Of a DNA stretch of 64,000 nt, positions 53,107 through 62,131 are shown in pieces. Position 1 is the stretch's first letter, and each line of letters begins with the position of its first letter. Source of the stretch: a bacterium (GTDB lineage Bacteria > Zixibacteria > MSB-5A5 > GN15 > FEB-12); the NCBI GenBank assembly GCA_016708025.1, contig JADJGQ010000002.1:744001-808000 (forward strand), given 5' to 3'. Under the pieces are notes generated by a model, which was not told the DNA's origin, did not search any database, and saw only the letters and a program-made list of their open reading frames with translations. Made by a program: the position numbers and the translations under genes.

Positions 53107-54138
53107 TTATGAATGACGAAGTTGATGGCGCGCGGTTTCGGCGTAGAGAGCGGCTTTCCAGGCGAAGTCAGTATCATTGGCGGTGTCGAGCGCAATTTTT
53201 GCGGCCCGTTCCATCAGATCGGGGGCGGAACTGTCGCCATGGTGTTGCCGTTGTAATGCGGTCTGAAATAGGGCGCGATAATTTCCGGTCTGTTGTGCCT
53301 GCTCGATCTCAGAGTCTGAAAGCGGGAGTGGTTCCATTGCCTGGACAAAACTGGTGATCTCTTCGGGTGACGGGATCGATTCACAGTTGCCCAACTGACC
53401 GAGATTGTTGCCGGTAAACACGTGTGATTGACGGATATATTCCGGTAGCTGGTCGAAGCCTATGCCGCGCGTTTCGAGCGGTTTCTTGACGGCGAAGATC
53501 GCCGCTCCCGATGCTCTCGTGTAGAAGTCTGCGCTATTGCGGCCAACCAGATCGATCGCATCCGGATGGATTATTCCATTCACGAAGATCCGTTCGGCAA
53601 TATGATACCGCACTACCTCGCAGATGATCAGATTCCCGGAGCCGTTACTGTCGCCGAGGTGGATGATCTCTTTGACGATGCACTCCATCTGATACGGAGA
53701 TTCCGCCACCCGCGGCGGTTTGACAATCTCGGATGGAATGGGCGTCAACCCGGATTTGATGAATTCGTCTACATCGGTCGGATATTCAGTTGAGGCAAGG
53801 CTGACTTGCTGCACCATGTCGTAGGTCACCGCCTGGATGACACATTCGCGCGTGGCGGCCAAATTATTGTATGTGTCTTTGACAGAACCATCGCGCTGAC
53901 GGCGAGAGGGTGAGATGCAGACGGTCGGTGGGTTGCCACCAAAGGCGTTAAAGAATGAAAACGGGGAGAGGTTTCGTGCGCCAGTCGCAGAAAGAGTGGA
54001 GACAAGGGCGATCGGACGGGGGGCGATCCCGCCCTGGAGGTAGAGGAAATTCTCGCGGACCGAGGCTTCGCGCGGATTGATATGCCTTATCCCATCGGCA
54101 GTGCGCGATGGGATCTCTGCGCGCGTCTGCTGTGTCAT
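53107..54138 (-). CDS. Flavin reductase-like (FMN-binding split barrel) protein with C-terminal extension
   Basis: This 343-aa protein has an N-terminal ~210-residue flavin-reductase-like domain: YLQGGIAPRPIALVSTLSATGARNLSPFSFFNAFGGNPPTVCIS and the later LTPIPSEIVKPPRVAESPYQMECIVKEIIHLG. The final ~130 residues are helical and not recognised. It lies inside the tyrosine-catabolic operon, overlapping fahA by ATGA. Flavin reductases of this fold serve two-component oxygenases, but no oxygenase partner needing flavin is present; it may have an unknown role in aromatic ring breakdown. Confidence 0.85.
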   Translation of the reverse strand: MTQQTRAEIPSRTADGIRHINPREASVRENFLYLQGGIAPRPIALVSTLSATGARNLSPFSFFNAFGGNPPTVCISPSRRQRDGSVKDTYNNLAATRECVIQAVTYDMVQQVSLASTEYPTDVDEFIKSGLTPIPSEIVKPPRVAESPYQMECIVKEIIHLGDSNGSGNLIICEVVRYHIAERIFVNGIIHPDAIDLVGRNSADFYTRASGAAIFAVKKPLETRGIGFDQLPEYIRQSHVFTGNNLGQLGNCESIPSPEEITSFVQAMEPLPLSDSEIEQAQQTGNYRALFQTALQRQHHGDSSAPDLMERAAKIALDTANDTDFAWKAALYAETARHQLRHS

Positions 54139-55166
54139 CGGGCCGGCTCGACTACCTTCTTCTTTTCGAGTATCGAATACGATTGCGAATTTGCCACGAT
54201 CCGATTGGTCAGTCGACCAAGGAGATCGATCTCCAGTTCGATCGTATCGCCTGCTTTAAGCCAAACCGGTGTGTAGACCGACCCTTTGGCTTTGGCTTCG
54301 AGGGCGCGAGTACCATTCAATTCAAGATAACAACCGGTTCCAACGGTTCCTGAGCCGATAACATCGCCGGGGTAAATATCCACGCCATATGAGGCACGTT
54401 CGATGATCTCGGCGAAAGTCCAATTCATATCCTGCATATTGCCGTCGGAGATCTGTTCGCCATTATGCCAGGCGCGCATCCGGAGATTCCAGGAAGATCC
54501 ATTCGGACCGGATTTGCGACGGCTCTCCAGTTCATCGGGAGTGACCATCCAGGGACCGAGTGCCGTGGCGAAGTCTTTGCCTTTAGCCGGTCCAAGGCTC
54601 AGTTTCATCTCATCCATCTGAAGCACACGCGCTGAGAGATCATTCATGATCACAAAGCCGGCAATGTATTCATCGGCTCGGGAGGCGGGGATATTCTTCC
54701 CTTGCTTGCCGATAACGATGGCGCCTTCCAGTTCGAAATCGAGTTGCTGAAGGTGGTCGGTTTCTACCAGCACCTCGCCCGGTCCTACTACGCCGAGGTG
54801 ATTGGTGAAATAAAAGACGGGGAACTGGTCGAATTCCGGGATCATCTCAACGCCGCGATTGCGGCGAGCTGTTGCAACATGCTGGCGGAAGGCGTAGCCA
54901 TCGCGACAGGAGGTTGGTCGTGGCACGGGAGAAAGGAGGACGACACCATCGGGGGCGAATACACCTTTCCGTTCGTCGCGGAAAAGTGTCTCGACCTGCC
55001 GAGCAATCTCCATTGTGGCAGATCCTCCTTCGAGGAACTGGCCCATGGTCACCGGAAGCGAAAGACCGGCAAGCGGGGCCGATGCTGCCAGATCAACTAT
55101 ATGATTATCGACCACCAGGCCGATCCGTTCCGGATCAGCCGGTGTGCGATAGGAAACAAATTTCAT
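54135..55166 (-). CDS. fahA: Fumarylacetoacetase-family hydrolase
   Basis: This 343-aa FAH-fold enzyme should cleave fumarylacetoacetate to fumarate and acetoacetate, the last ring-derived step. The metal-site segment QLDFELEGAIVIGKQGKNIP has the conserved Glu-x-Glu, followed by ADEYIAGFVIMNDLSARVLQMDEM and later GDVIGSGTVGTGCYLELNG. Length is close to bacterial single-domain FAH proteins, shorter than the mammalian enzyme. It is one base from the aminotransferase stop and overlaps the flavin-reductase gene, so it is tightly coupled. Confidence 0.9.
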   Translation of the reverse strand: MKFVSYRTPADPERIGLVVDNHIVDLAASAPLAGLSLPVTMGQFLEGGSATMEIARQVETLFRDERKGVFAPDGVVLLSPVPRPTSCRDGYAFRQHVATARRNRGVEMIPEFDQFPVFYFTNHLGVVGPGEVLVETDHLQQLDFELEGAIVIGKQGKNIPASRADEYIAGFVIMNDLSARVLQMDEMKLSLGPAKGKDFATALGPWMVTPDELESRRKSGPNGSSWNLRMRAWHNGEQISDGNMQDMNWTFAEIIERASYGVDIYPGDVIGSGTVGTGCYLELNGTRALEAKAKGSVYTPVWLKAGDTIELEIDLLGRLTNRIVANSQSYSILEKKKVVEPAR

Positions 55167-55167
55167 C

Positions 55168-56301
55168 TTAACCCTCCAGATGGGATGCGAAATCGGGGGC
55201 GGTCTTCATCACCGCGTGATAGACATCGTCAACGACATGGACCGCAAAATTGGTCTCGTCATCGGTGCCGGTATTGATGCGAATTCCATTCGGAATACCG
55301 AACGAACGGACATGGCGGACGATCAGCCCGCGATCCAGACAGCCGAGATTAAAATCGACCGCAAACTGCTCTGACGGCATCAGCAGAAGAATGAAGTTAG
55401 CGTCGGAGTGGATCTGCCTGACGCCGGTTTCGGCAAACGCTTTGACCATCCGCTTCATGTTACGGGCATTGGTCTCAATGGTCATCTTCAGGAATTCACT
55501 ATCATCAAGCGCAGCGATAGCCGCCTGTTGAGCGAGATAGTTCGGCTCAAACGGGAGTTTCACTTTGTAGAGCTCACGGATCAGGTACTCCGGCCCGTAG
55601 GCAAAACCAATACGGACTCCCGCCAAACCGTAGTCCTTCGAGAAGGTCCGCATCACCAGTAAGTTCTCGTAAGAATAGGTCAGGCCATTCGGGTATTCCG
55701 GATTGGCCTGCGCATAGCTGAAATATGCCTCGTCGAGAATAACCAGAATATCTTTGGGGACTTTCGCCATGAAATGCTCGAACTCATCCGAACCAAAGCT
55801 GGTGCCGGTTGGATTATTCGGATTCGCCAGATAGATCAACTTGGTTTTCGGGTTAATGCGCGACAGGATATTGTCGAGGTCATAGGCGTAATTATCGAGC
55901 GGGGCGAGGTTCAGCGTCCGGTGATGCTTGTTGACATTAACGTAGATGCCGATAAAGGTCCCCTCGGAAGTGAGCACTTCGTCGCCATCCTGCGTAAATG
56001 CCTTGACCGTGTATGACAGGAGGGCATCAACTCCGGAGCCGGTGATAACCTGCGATGCTTTGATATCAAAATGATCCGCGATCTTGTGAATCAGCGAGTA
56101 GGCGCCCGGATCGACATAACGATGCAGATCGGCAAGTGACCGCTGCATTGCTTCGATCGCTTTGGGGGATGGTCCAAACGGATTTTCGTTGGAAGCAAGC
56201 TTAACGATCCGGGAGAGTTTTTTCTCACGGGCCAACTCTTCGATCGGCTTCCCCGCAATGTACGGTTGCAGGTTCAGGATAAACCGCGGTATTTCGATCA
56301 T
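55168..56301 (-). CDS. HisC-like PLP aminotransferase, probably aromatic aminotransferase
   Basis: This 377-aa fold-type I aminotransferase has the histidinol-phosphate aminotransferase pattern: KLASNENPFGPSP, ITGSGVDALLSY, YLANPNNPTGT, LDEAYFSYA and the PLP-Lys segment MRTFSKDYGLAGVRIGFAYG, with RINTGTDDETN near the end. The family includes enzymes that use tyrosine and phenylalanine. Between hmgA and fahA, it most likely converts tyrosine to 4-hydroxyphenylpyruvate, the substrate of HppD. A role in histidine synthesis is not excluded by sequence. Confidence 0.88.
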   Translation of the reverse strand: MIEIPRFILNLQPYIAGKPIEELAREKKLSRIVKLASNENPFGPSPKAIEAMQRSLADLHRYVDPGAYSLIHKIADHFDIKASQVITGSGVDALLSYTVKAFTQDGDEVLTSEGTFIGIYVNVNKHHRTLNLAPLDNYAYDLDNILSRINPKTKLIYLANPNNPTGTSFGSDEFEHFMAKVPKDILVILDEAYFSYAQANPEYPNGLTYSYENLLVMRTFSKDYGLAGVRIGFAYGPEYLIRELYKVKLPFEPNYLAQQAAIAALDDSEFLKMTIETNARNMKRMVKAFAETGVRQIHSDANFILLLMPSEQFAVDFNLGCLDRGLIVRHVRSFGIPNGIRINTGTDDETNFAVHVVDDVYHAVMKTAPDFASHLEG

Positions 56302-56340
56302 GACAGACTCTCTGCTACAGACATTTCGTTGTGCGGCCGG

Positions 56341-57504
56341 TTACTTTGCCAGCCAGGAGCGAGAGTAGTTCGGGTCGATAGTGTCCCGGACGTGAGTCGT
56401 GGGACGCAATGGTTCAAAGGTGTCGACCATGACTGCATACTCGCTCGTTTCGGTTGCGCCAAGTGAAGCTTCGGTCTTTCCCGGCTGCGGACCATGGGGC
56501 ATGCCCGATGGGTGCAGGGTGAACGACCCTTCTTCTATGCCGGCGCGGGACATAAAGTCCCCCTCAACATAATACAAAACCTCGTCGCTGTCACAGTTGG
56601 AATGCCAGTATGGGACAGGAATCGCCTGGGGGTCAAAATCGAACGGGCGAGGGCAGAAATTACATAACACAAAATGTCCGGTATTAAATGCAAGGTGGGT
56701 TGGCGGCGGAAGATGAAGGCGGCCAACCTTTGGGTTATAATCGCGGATGTTAAAAGCGTACGGATAGTGGAATCCATCCCAGCCAACGACATCAAAAGGA
56801 TGGTGTTGCAGGGTATACTCGAAAAAGCGCTGGCCGCCCTGAACCACCAACCGGAACTCCCCTTTTTCGTCCTTCGGCTCCATATACTCCGGAATTTTGA
56901 AATCCCGTTCCTGGTATGGCGCGGCTTCTTCCAATTGACCGTATGGGTTACGGAAATGCTTGGGGATATCAAACGGGGTATCTGATTCGACGATGAGGAG
57001 TTTGTTTTTGCTCAGGTCCTTGAACTTGAACTGATACGGGATCCCTTTGGGGATGATCAGTTGGTCGCCTGCTTCCAATTGGATCTGGCCATACTCAGAG
57101 AGGAAAAGTGGGCGGCCATAATGCACGAAGATGTATTCGTTAGCATAGGCGTTCTTGAAGAAATCATCGGTTTCGCGGTTCGGCGTTGCGGTGGAGATGA
57201 TGCAGTGCCGATTCTCCATGAACTTCATGCGCGAGGTGATGAAGTCGCCATCTTTGGTTTTCCGATTGCTGAAGCAGTGATAGAAATTGAGGGGGGCTTC
57301 AGGCCAGTCGACATTTTCAGCGATCGGCAGTTCTTTCACGGCGTAGACCGAGTTTGGCATATTGATGTGATACTTGTTGGAATAAACACCGGAAAAACCG
57401 AGCGTCGAATAGAGTTCCTCGCGATAGAGGGACTTGCCATCCGGCTTATAGAACTGCGTATGGCGTTTACGCGGAATGTTGCCCAGTTTATGGTAGAACG
57501 GCAT
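56341..57504 (-). CDS. hmgA: Homogentisate 1,2-dioxygenase
   Basis: About 387 aa, cupin-fold iron enzyme opening the ring of homogentisate to maleylacetoacetate. Features are GWDGFHYPYAFNIRDYNP, NFCPRPFDFDPQAIPVPYWHSNCDSDEVLYYVEG, with iron-ligand His/Glu, and FTLHPSGMPHGPQPG. The Met at 57504 follows AAGGAG by nine bases; the frame extends 15 codons further without homology. It is the second gene of the operon, 13 bases after hppD. It is the shorter bacterial form of the enzyme. Confidence 0.93.
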   Translation of the reverse strand: MPFYHKLGNIPRKRHTQFYKPDGKSLYREELYSTLGFSGVYSNKYHINMPNSVYAVKELPIAENVDWPEAPLNFYHCFSNRKTKDGDFITSRMKFMENRHCIISTATPNRETDDFFKNAYANEYIFVHYGRPLFLSEYGQIQLEAGDQLIIPKGIPYQFKFKDLSKNKLLIVESDTPFDIPKHFRNPYGQLEEAAPYQERDFKIPEYMEPKDEKGEFRLVVQGGQRFFEYTLQHHPFDVVGWDGFHYPYAFNIRDYNPKVGRLHLPPPTHLAFNTGHFVLCNFCPRPFDFDPQAIPVPYWHSNCDSDEVLYYVEGDFMSRAGIEEGSFTLHPSGMPHGPQPGKTEASLGATETSEYAVMVDTFEPLRPTTHVRDTIDPNYSRSWLAK

Positions 57505-57517
57505 GGTCAAATACTCC

Positions 57518-58657
57518 TTAGCAGGCCGGCATGCTCGGCTGATATTCACGGTCGAGATTGCCGCGAAGTTTCTGGTCTAGTTCGATCGATTCGAAGAGGG
57601 ACTGGAAATTCCCTTTGCCGAATCCCTGCGATCCGCCACGACGTTGGATGAATTCGAAGAAGAAGGTCGGGCGGTCACCGATCGGTTTGGTGAAGAGCTG
57701 AAGCAGGTAGCCATTCTCTTCTTTGTCGCAGAGGATGCCATGCTTCTGCAGGTCGTCGATAGACTCTTCGATATTGAGGTCTTTCCGATTTCGCAGCATA
57801 TCGTAATAGGTGTCCGGAACGGTGAGGAATTCGACGCCATTGGCGCGGAGCGCGGCGATAGTGTCGACGATCTTCTCGGTCCGGATCGCGATATGCTGTA
57901 CACCGGAGCCGTGGTAGGTCTGGATGAACTCTTCGATCTGGGACTTCTTGAGACCTTCGAACGGTTCATTGATCGGGTTCTTGATGATATTGTTCTGGCT
58001 CCGCACGACTTTGGAGAGGAGGGCAGAATATTTGGTGCCGATATCGCCGGCCTTAAAATCAACGAAGGTCTCAAACCCCATGGTCTGGTTGAAGTAGTCG
58101 GCCCAGAGGTTCATTTCGTTTTCGCGGACATTCCCGACGATATGATCGACCGCCTGAATGCCGGTGTCACGGCTGGTGATCTCGATCTTCATGTGGGGCT
58201 TGCAGTAACCCGGTTTGAGGGTCTGATTATAGTGGTCACGATTGACATAGACCAGCTCGGTGTCATCGTAGAGCCGAATAGCGGCTTCCATGACATAGCC
58301 GTTGTGGTCTTCCAGTTTGTGCGGGCGGGCGACCATCACCGCGCCATGTTGGGTGGCATAACGGAAGGCAGCCTCGACATCATCCACCTCGATCGACCAG
58401 CGCTTCACACCATCGCCATGTTTCTGGACAAAACCGAAGACATCATAGTTGTTCGGGTCAATAGCCGAGGTGACCACAAACTTCAGATTGTTTTTGGTGA
58501 GGTAATACGAGACGCGGTCACGCACGCCGGTTTCAGGACCGGCATAAGCGGTGATATTGAGATTGAGCGTGCTGGCGAACCAGAACGCGGTCTGTTTGGC
58601 GGAGCCGACATAAAACTCGATATAGTCGTAGCCCCTGATCCCATCTAATCCTGACAT
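57518..58657 (-). CDS. hppD: 4-hydroxyphenylpyruvate dioxygenase
   Basis: This 379-aa protein converts 4-hydroxyphenylpyruvate to homogentisate with O2 and Fe(II). The vicinal-oxygen-chelate fold is visible with iron ligands His in QAVDHIVGNV, His in GVQHIAIRT and Glu in TFFFEFIQRRG. The C-terminal GFGKGNFQSLFESIELDQ is typical. It is the first gene of the operon, with a clear promoter upstream, divergent from phhA. Confidence 0.95.
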   Translation of the reverse strand: MSGLDGIRGYDYIEFYVGSAKQTAFWFASTLNLNITAYAGPETGVRDRVSYYLTKNNLKFVVTSAIDPNNYDVFGFVQKHGDGVKRWSIEVDDVEAAFRYATQHGAVMVARPHKLEDHNGYVMEAAIRLYDDTELVYVNRDHYNQTLKPGYCKPHMKIEITSRDTGIQAVDHIVGNVRENEMNLWADYFNQTMGFETFVDFKAGDIGTKYSALLSKVVRSQNNIIKNPINEPFEGLKKSQIEEFIQTYHGSGVQHIAIRTEKIVDTIAALRANGVEFLTVPDTYYDMLRNRKDLNIEESIDDLQKHGILCDKEENGYLLQLFTKPIGDRPTFFFEFIQRRGGSQGFGKGNFQSLFESIELDQKLRGNLDREYQPSMPAC

Positions 58658-58738
58658 GTGCAGAGCCCTTTATGCTAAGTCGTCATCTTCGGTCACCGAA
58701 TCCCGGAGCCGGTGTCAAAGCAGGGGAGAACCCCGGCT

Positions 58739-58767
58739 AGTATAGAGGCGAGGGGGCGCAAAGGCAA
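58739..58767 (-). promoter_or_regulatory. Promoter of the tyrosine-degradation operon
   Basis: On the minus strand TTGCCT (58762-58767) and TATACT (58739-58744) are 17 bases apart, giving a leader of about 75 bases before hppD. No operator palindrome is obvious beside it. Confidence 0.6.
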
Positions 58768-58922
58768 GGGGTTTGTCAGGCAAGGTGGGTCCTGTAAGTC
58801 CCTGATACCGTTCTGCCTAGGGCCATCGCCGACCCGTCCTCCTGCATCCAAGAACCGGCGTCAGGTGACCTTTGTTCCTCCGGGCAAACCGGGGTATCTC
58901 GTTTGGGCGCAGAAACTAACCC

Positions 58923-58951
58923 TTGCCGGGGTGGGTTTATTAGGATATATT
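58923..58951 (+). promoter_or_regulatory. Promoter of phhA
   Basis: TTGCCG (58923-58928) and TATATT (58946-58951) with a 17-base spacer; the leader to the ATG at 59058 is about 100 bases. Confidence 0.55.
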
Positions 58952-59057
58952 GGGCCCGTCAACTACATGTTTGACGGTGACGGCGTGCGGCCCCGCTCCG
59001 GGCGACCTCTTCGACTCCGCAGCCGCCACTTGTCCCTGGGACAGAAGGAATAGTGCT

Positions 59058-60830
59058 ATGCAAAATGTAGGACAGTCTCCGGCGCCGACTGCATGGTCCT
59101 CCAACCCGCAGGTTGCGTCGCTCCCCAATCACCTTCGCCAGTTCTATGTCAGTCAGAACTGGGAGAAATATTCCCCGGTCGATCATGCCGTCTGGCGATT
59201 TATCATGCGTCAGGCTGTCCATATCCTGCGAGAGAATGCCCATCGGATCTACTTCGAGGGGCTACTCAATACCGGTATCAATCTCGATGCCATCCCCAGA
59301 ATTGAAGATATGAACGAGATCCTTGGTCGGATCGGCTGGGGGGCGGTGGCGGTTGACGGGTTCATTCCGCCGGCGGCTTTCATGGAATACCAGGCGCACC
59401 GGGTGTTGGTGATCGCCTGCGATATGCGGCAGATAAATCACATAGAGTATACTCCAGCGCCGGATATCGTCCACGAGGCGGCCGGGCATGCGCCGATCAT
59501 CGTTGATGGCGAATATGCCGCCTACCTGCAGCGGTTTGGTGAGGTCGGCGCGCGGGCAATGTCCTCACGCAAGGATTTCGAGCTGTATGAGGCGATCCGG
59601 CATTTGTCTATCCTGAAAGAAGCGCCGAACGCCGACCCAAATGAGGTCGAAGCGGCGGCAAAGCTGGTCGGAGAGCGTCAGGCGAATCTGGGCGCGCCCT
59701 CCGAGATGGCTCGGCTTAGCCGACTCCACTGGTGGACGGTCGAATACGGGCTGATCGGCAATATGGAGCAACCGAAGATCTATGGAGCCGGGTTGCTCTC
59801 TTCGATAGGCGAGGCGGTGAGTTGTCTTGATGAGGGAGTGAAGAAGATTCCTTATACTATCGCCGCGGCGGATGTCGCGTTTGATATCACCACCAAGCAG
59901 CCGCAGCTTTTTGTGACGCCGGATTTCGAGCACCTCAATCATGTTCTGGATGAGTTTGTCTCGACCATGGCCTGGACGGTTGGCGGGACCGAAGGGATCT
60001 CCAAAGCGATCGAATGCAACAATGTGGCGACTGCGGTTTATTCCTCAGGGTTGCAGGTCTCCGGTGTTTTCGTGGAAATGCTCCCTGGTTACGGAAATCA
60101 GCCGGCATATATCCGCGTTCAGGGTCCATCGGCACTGGCGGTTGGGGATCAACAGCTGGATGGTCACGGGAAGGATTACCATGCCGACGGATTCGGTTCA
60201 CCAGTCGGCAAGCTGAAAGGCATCTCCACGCCGCTTGAGGAGATGACCGATAGCGAACTGAATGAACAGGGGATTGTCCTGCACCAGAAATGCCACCTGA
60301 TCTATGACAGCGGAATTGAGGTTGCGGGGAGACTGGAGAAGGTGGTCCGTCAGGATGGGCACCTTGTTCTGCTCTGCTTTGCCGACTGTCGAGTCACTCT
60401 CGGTAGCAGAGTCCTGTTTGAACCGGCCTGGGGGATGTATGATATGGCGGTGGGTGACCGAATAGTCTCCGTCTTCAACGGTGCGGCCGACAAAGATGCT
60501 TACGAGCAGATTGCATTGGTGCCGAAAGAGCGCACGATCAAGGTCCAGCCGGATCTCAAGACACGCAAGCTCTACAACGTCTATAAGCATATTCGGGAAA
60601 TTCGCGACGAAAAGTCCAGTCCGGAGCTGCTCCCCGAATTGTGGAAGATCCTCCTCGAGGAGCATCGCGAAGATTGGCTTGCCTCGCTGGAGATACTCGA
60701 GATCATGGCGAAGCGGGAGATACATCGGGAACTTCAGCCGATCGTCCGCGAGTGGCTCGACAAACAGGCGGCAAGGAATCCAGAGCTGAAGGGGCTGATC
60801 GCCGACGGCTTGAATCTTCTGTATACCTGA
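59058..60830 (+). CDS. phhA: Phenylalanine 4-hydroxylase (aromatic amino acid hydroxylase) with C-terminal extension
   Basis: About 590 aa. The catalytic domain (about 20-330) hydroxylates phenylalanine to tyrosine using tetrahydropterin, O2 and Fe(II). Iron ligands are His139 and His144 (VHEAAGHAPII) and Glu229 (LHWWTVEYGLIG). The final ~260 residues are outside the classical ~260-aa bacterial PhhA and have no recognised domain; long PhhA forms exist in FCB bacteria. The ATG at 59058 has AAGGAA seven bases upstream; the frame is open earlier without homology. Divergent from the tyrosine operon, it feeds it. Confidence 0.9.
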   Translation: MQNVGQSPAPTAWSSNPQVASLPNHLRQFYVSQNWEKYSPVDHAVWRFIMRQAVHILRENAHRIYFEGLLNTGINLDAIPRIEDMNEILGRIGWGAVAVDGFIPPAAFMEYQAHRVLVIACDMRQINHIEYTPAPDIVHEAAGHAPIIVDGEYAAYLQRFGEVGARAMSSRKDFELYEAIRHLSILKEAPNADPNEVEAAAKLVGERQANLGAPSEMARLSRLHWWTVEYGLIGNMEQPKIYGAGLLSSIGEAVSCLDEGVKKIPYTIAAADVAFDITTKQPQLFVTPDFEHLNHVLDEFVSTMAWTVGGTEGISKAIECNNVATAVYSSGLQVSGVFVEMLPGYGNQPAYIRVQGPSALAVGDQQLDGHGKDYHADGFGSPVGKLKGISTPLEEMTDSELNEQGIVLHQKCHLIYDSGIEVAGRLEKVVRQDGHLVLLCFADCRVTLGSRVLFEPAWGMYDMAVGDRIVSVFNGAADKDAYEQIALVPKERTIKVQPDLKTRKLYNVYKHIREIRDEKSSPELLPELWKILLEEHREDWLASLEILEIMAKREIHRELQPIVREWLDKQAARNPELKGLIADGLNLLYT

Positions 60831-60885
60831 AATTCGACTTGAATTGGCTCTGCCGCATAGCTACTTTTCGGGTAGAGGTAGAGTC

Positions 60886-61434
60886 ATGAAAATCATCTCG
60901 TTTCTGCTGCTGGTTATGTTAGTCGGGCTTGGTTGTTCAACCACGTTCTACAGTACTATTTTTCGAGTCGAATCCACTTCACCACAGATCGAATACAGGG
61001 AAGCCCCCAAGGATGTGATCGATGGTTCGATCGGAGTCCATATGGGTTGGGATTGGCTGGCACGTGCAGTCTCTTCATATGAGACGAACGACTCAACCCG
61101 ACTCATTCGCAATAGTTATGCGTTTACCCTGCAAATGGTTGCCAAAGTGATCCCTGCAACGTCGCCGGCTGTTGATTCCCTGATAATCTCACTTAGCCCA
61201 AGCGGGAGTAAACTCACCGTGCCATTTCGGCATATGCGAGTCGATTCAGTGAATTTTGGGGATGAGACGCGGCGAATCCTTCGATTTGGGGCTGTCGATA
61301 TCCCGCCCGATGTTGATACGCTGGAGATCAGTTTCACTGCTCGCGATGGGAGCGCAGGGGCGGAAGAGATACAGTATCGGATGGTCCGGTATAACGCGAA
61401 GTATGAAAAATTCGGTTTCCGAGCGCGGGAATAG
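60886..61434 (+). CDS. Small lipoprotein of unknown function
   Basis: About 182 aa with a signal peptide and lipobox (LVGLGC, Cys17), so a lipid-anchored envelope protein. The rest is beta-rich with no recognised domain; it contains ESTSPQIEYREAP and DIPPDVDTLEISFTARDG. The ATG at 60886 is preceded by GAGGTAGAG. It follows phhA on the same strand after 55 bases, so it may be cotranscribed, and ends 4 bases from the convergent reductase gene. Confidence 0.65.
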   Translation: MKIISFLLLVMLVGLGCSTTFYSTIFRVESTSPQIEYREAPKDVIDGSIGVHMGWDWLARAVSSYETNDSTRLIRNSYAFTLQMVAKVIPATSPAVDSLIISLSPSGSKLTVPFRHMRVDSVNFGDETRRILRFGAVDIPPDVDTLEISFTARDGSAGAEEIQYRMVRYNAKYEKFGFRARE

Positions 61435-61438
61435 TCGA

Positions 61439-62131
61439 TTATAGTCTTCCGGAGATGATCCCCAGGGTAATATCTTCGACGAGGATATTAGCTGGCTGCT
61501 CCAAAGCCGCTTTGACGGCCATACCTACTGATTCCGCCTTCATCATCTTCTCTCGTGGCCAATCGCCGGGGACCTGATCCCAGATGTCCGTATCCGTGGC
61601 ACCGGGGTAGATATTAATCACGCGGATGCCGCGCGGTCGCAATTCCTCACGCAATGCCTTAGCGAAACCATCCATCGCAAACTTACTCATGCAATAGCTG
61701 GTCCATCCGGGGAAGCCGATCTTGGCGGCGCCCGAGAGAATATTGACGATACTCGCTCCGGCTTTCATCTGCGGGACGAGACGCTGGCAGAGGAGAAATG
61801 GCGCGGTGACATTTACGGCAACAGTAAGGTCCCAATCCTCTTGTGTGACCTGCTCAAGCGGCGCGACCATGCCGACGCCGGCATTGTTGATGAAGATGTC
61901 AATGGGGATAGAGTCGAGCTTTTTAAGCAATTCGAACACTTCATCCCGGCGGCCAAGGTCAAAGCGAAGTAGTTCGGTTTGCGCGCCCTTGGCTGTTACA
62001 ACGGCCGCAGTGTTTTCGAGAGCAGCCATATCACGACCTTGCAGGAGCAGGCGCGTATCCGGTTCGGCGAGCTGTTCGGCGATAGCGCGCCCGATGCCGC
62101 GACTGGCGCCGGTGATCAAAATACGCTGCAT
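61439..62131 (-). CDS. Short-chain dehydrogenase/reductase, possible pterin reductase
   Basis: This 230-aa protein has the NAD(P)-binding ITGASRGIGRAIAE, the structural NNAG and the catalytic Ser (NILSGAAK) and Tyr-Lys (TSYCMSK). The specificity cannot be read from these. Its start is joined to the stop of the tetrahydropterin-synthase-like gene (TGATG), and folE is the next gene upstream. This is the gene set of tetrahydrobiopterin synthesis, in which a short-chain reductase (sepiapterin reductase type) performs the last steps, so that role is a reasonable inference. Confidence 0.88.
   Translation of the reverse strand: MQRILITGASRGIGRAIAEQLAEPDTRLLLQGRDMAALENTAAVVTAKGAQTELLRFDLGRRDEVFELLKKLDSIPIDIFINNAGVGMVAPLEQVTQEDWDLTVAVNVTAPFLLCQRLVPQMKAGASIVNILSGAAKIGFPGWTSYCMSKFAMDGFAKALREELRPRGIRVINIYPGATDTDIWDQVPGDWPREKMMKAESVGMAVKAALEQPANILVEDITLGIISGRL

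Larger units (their letters stand above)
58658..59057. other. Divergent control region hppD-phhA
   Basis: 400 bases between the two divergent units, containing one promoter for each direction. The rest is GC-rich without a gene. The coexistence implies common regulation of phenylalanine and tyrosine breakdown. Confidence 0.6.

Noticed and set aside
57644..58648. 334-codon open frame antisense to hppD
   Set aside because: It mirrors the hppD coding region almost exactly, has no ribosome-binding site or recognisable domain, and arises from codon bias of the true gene.
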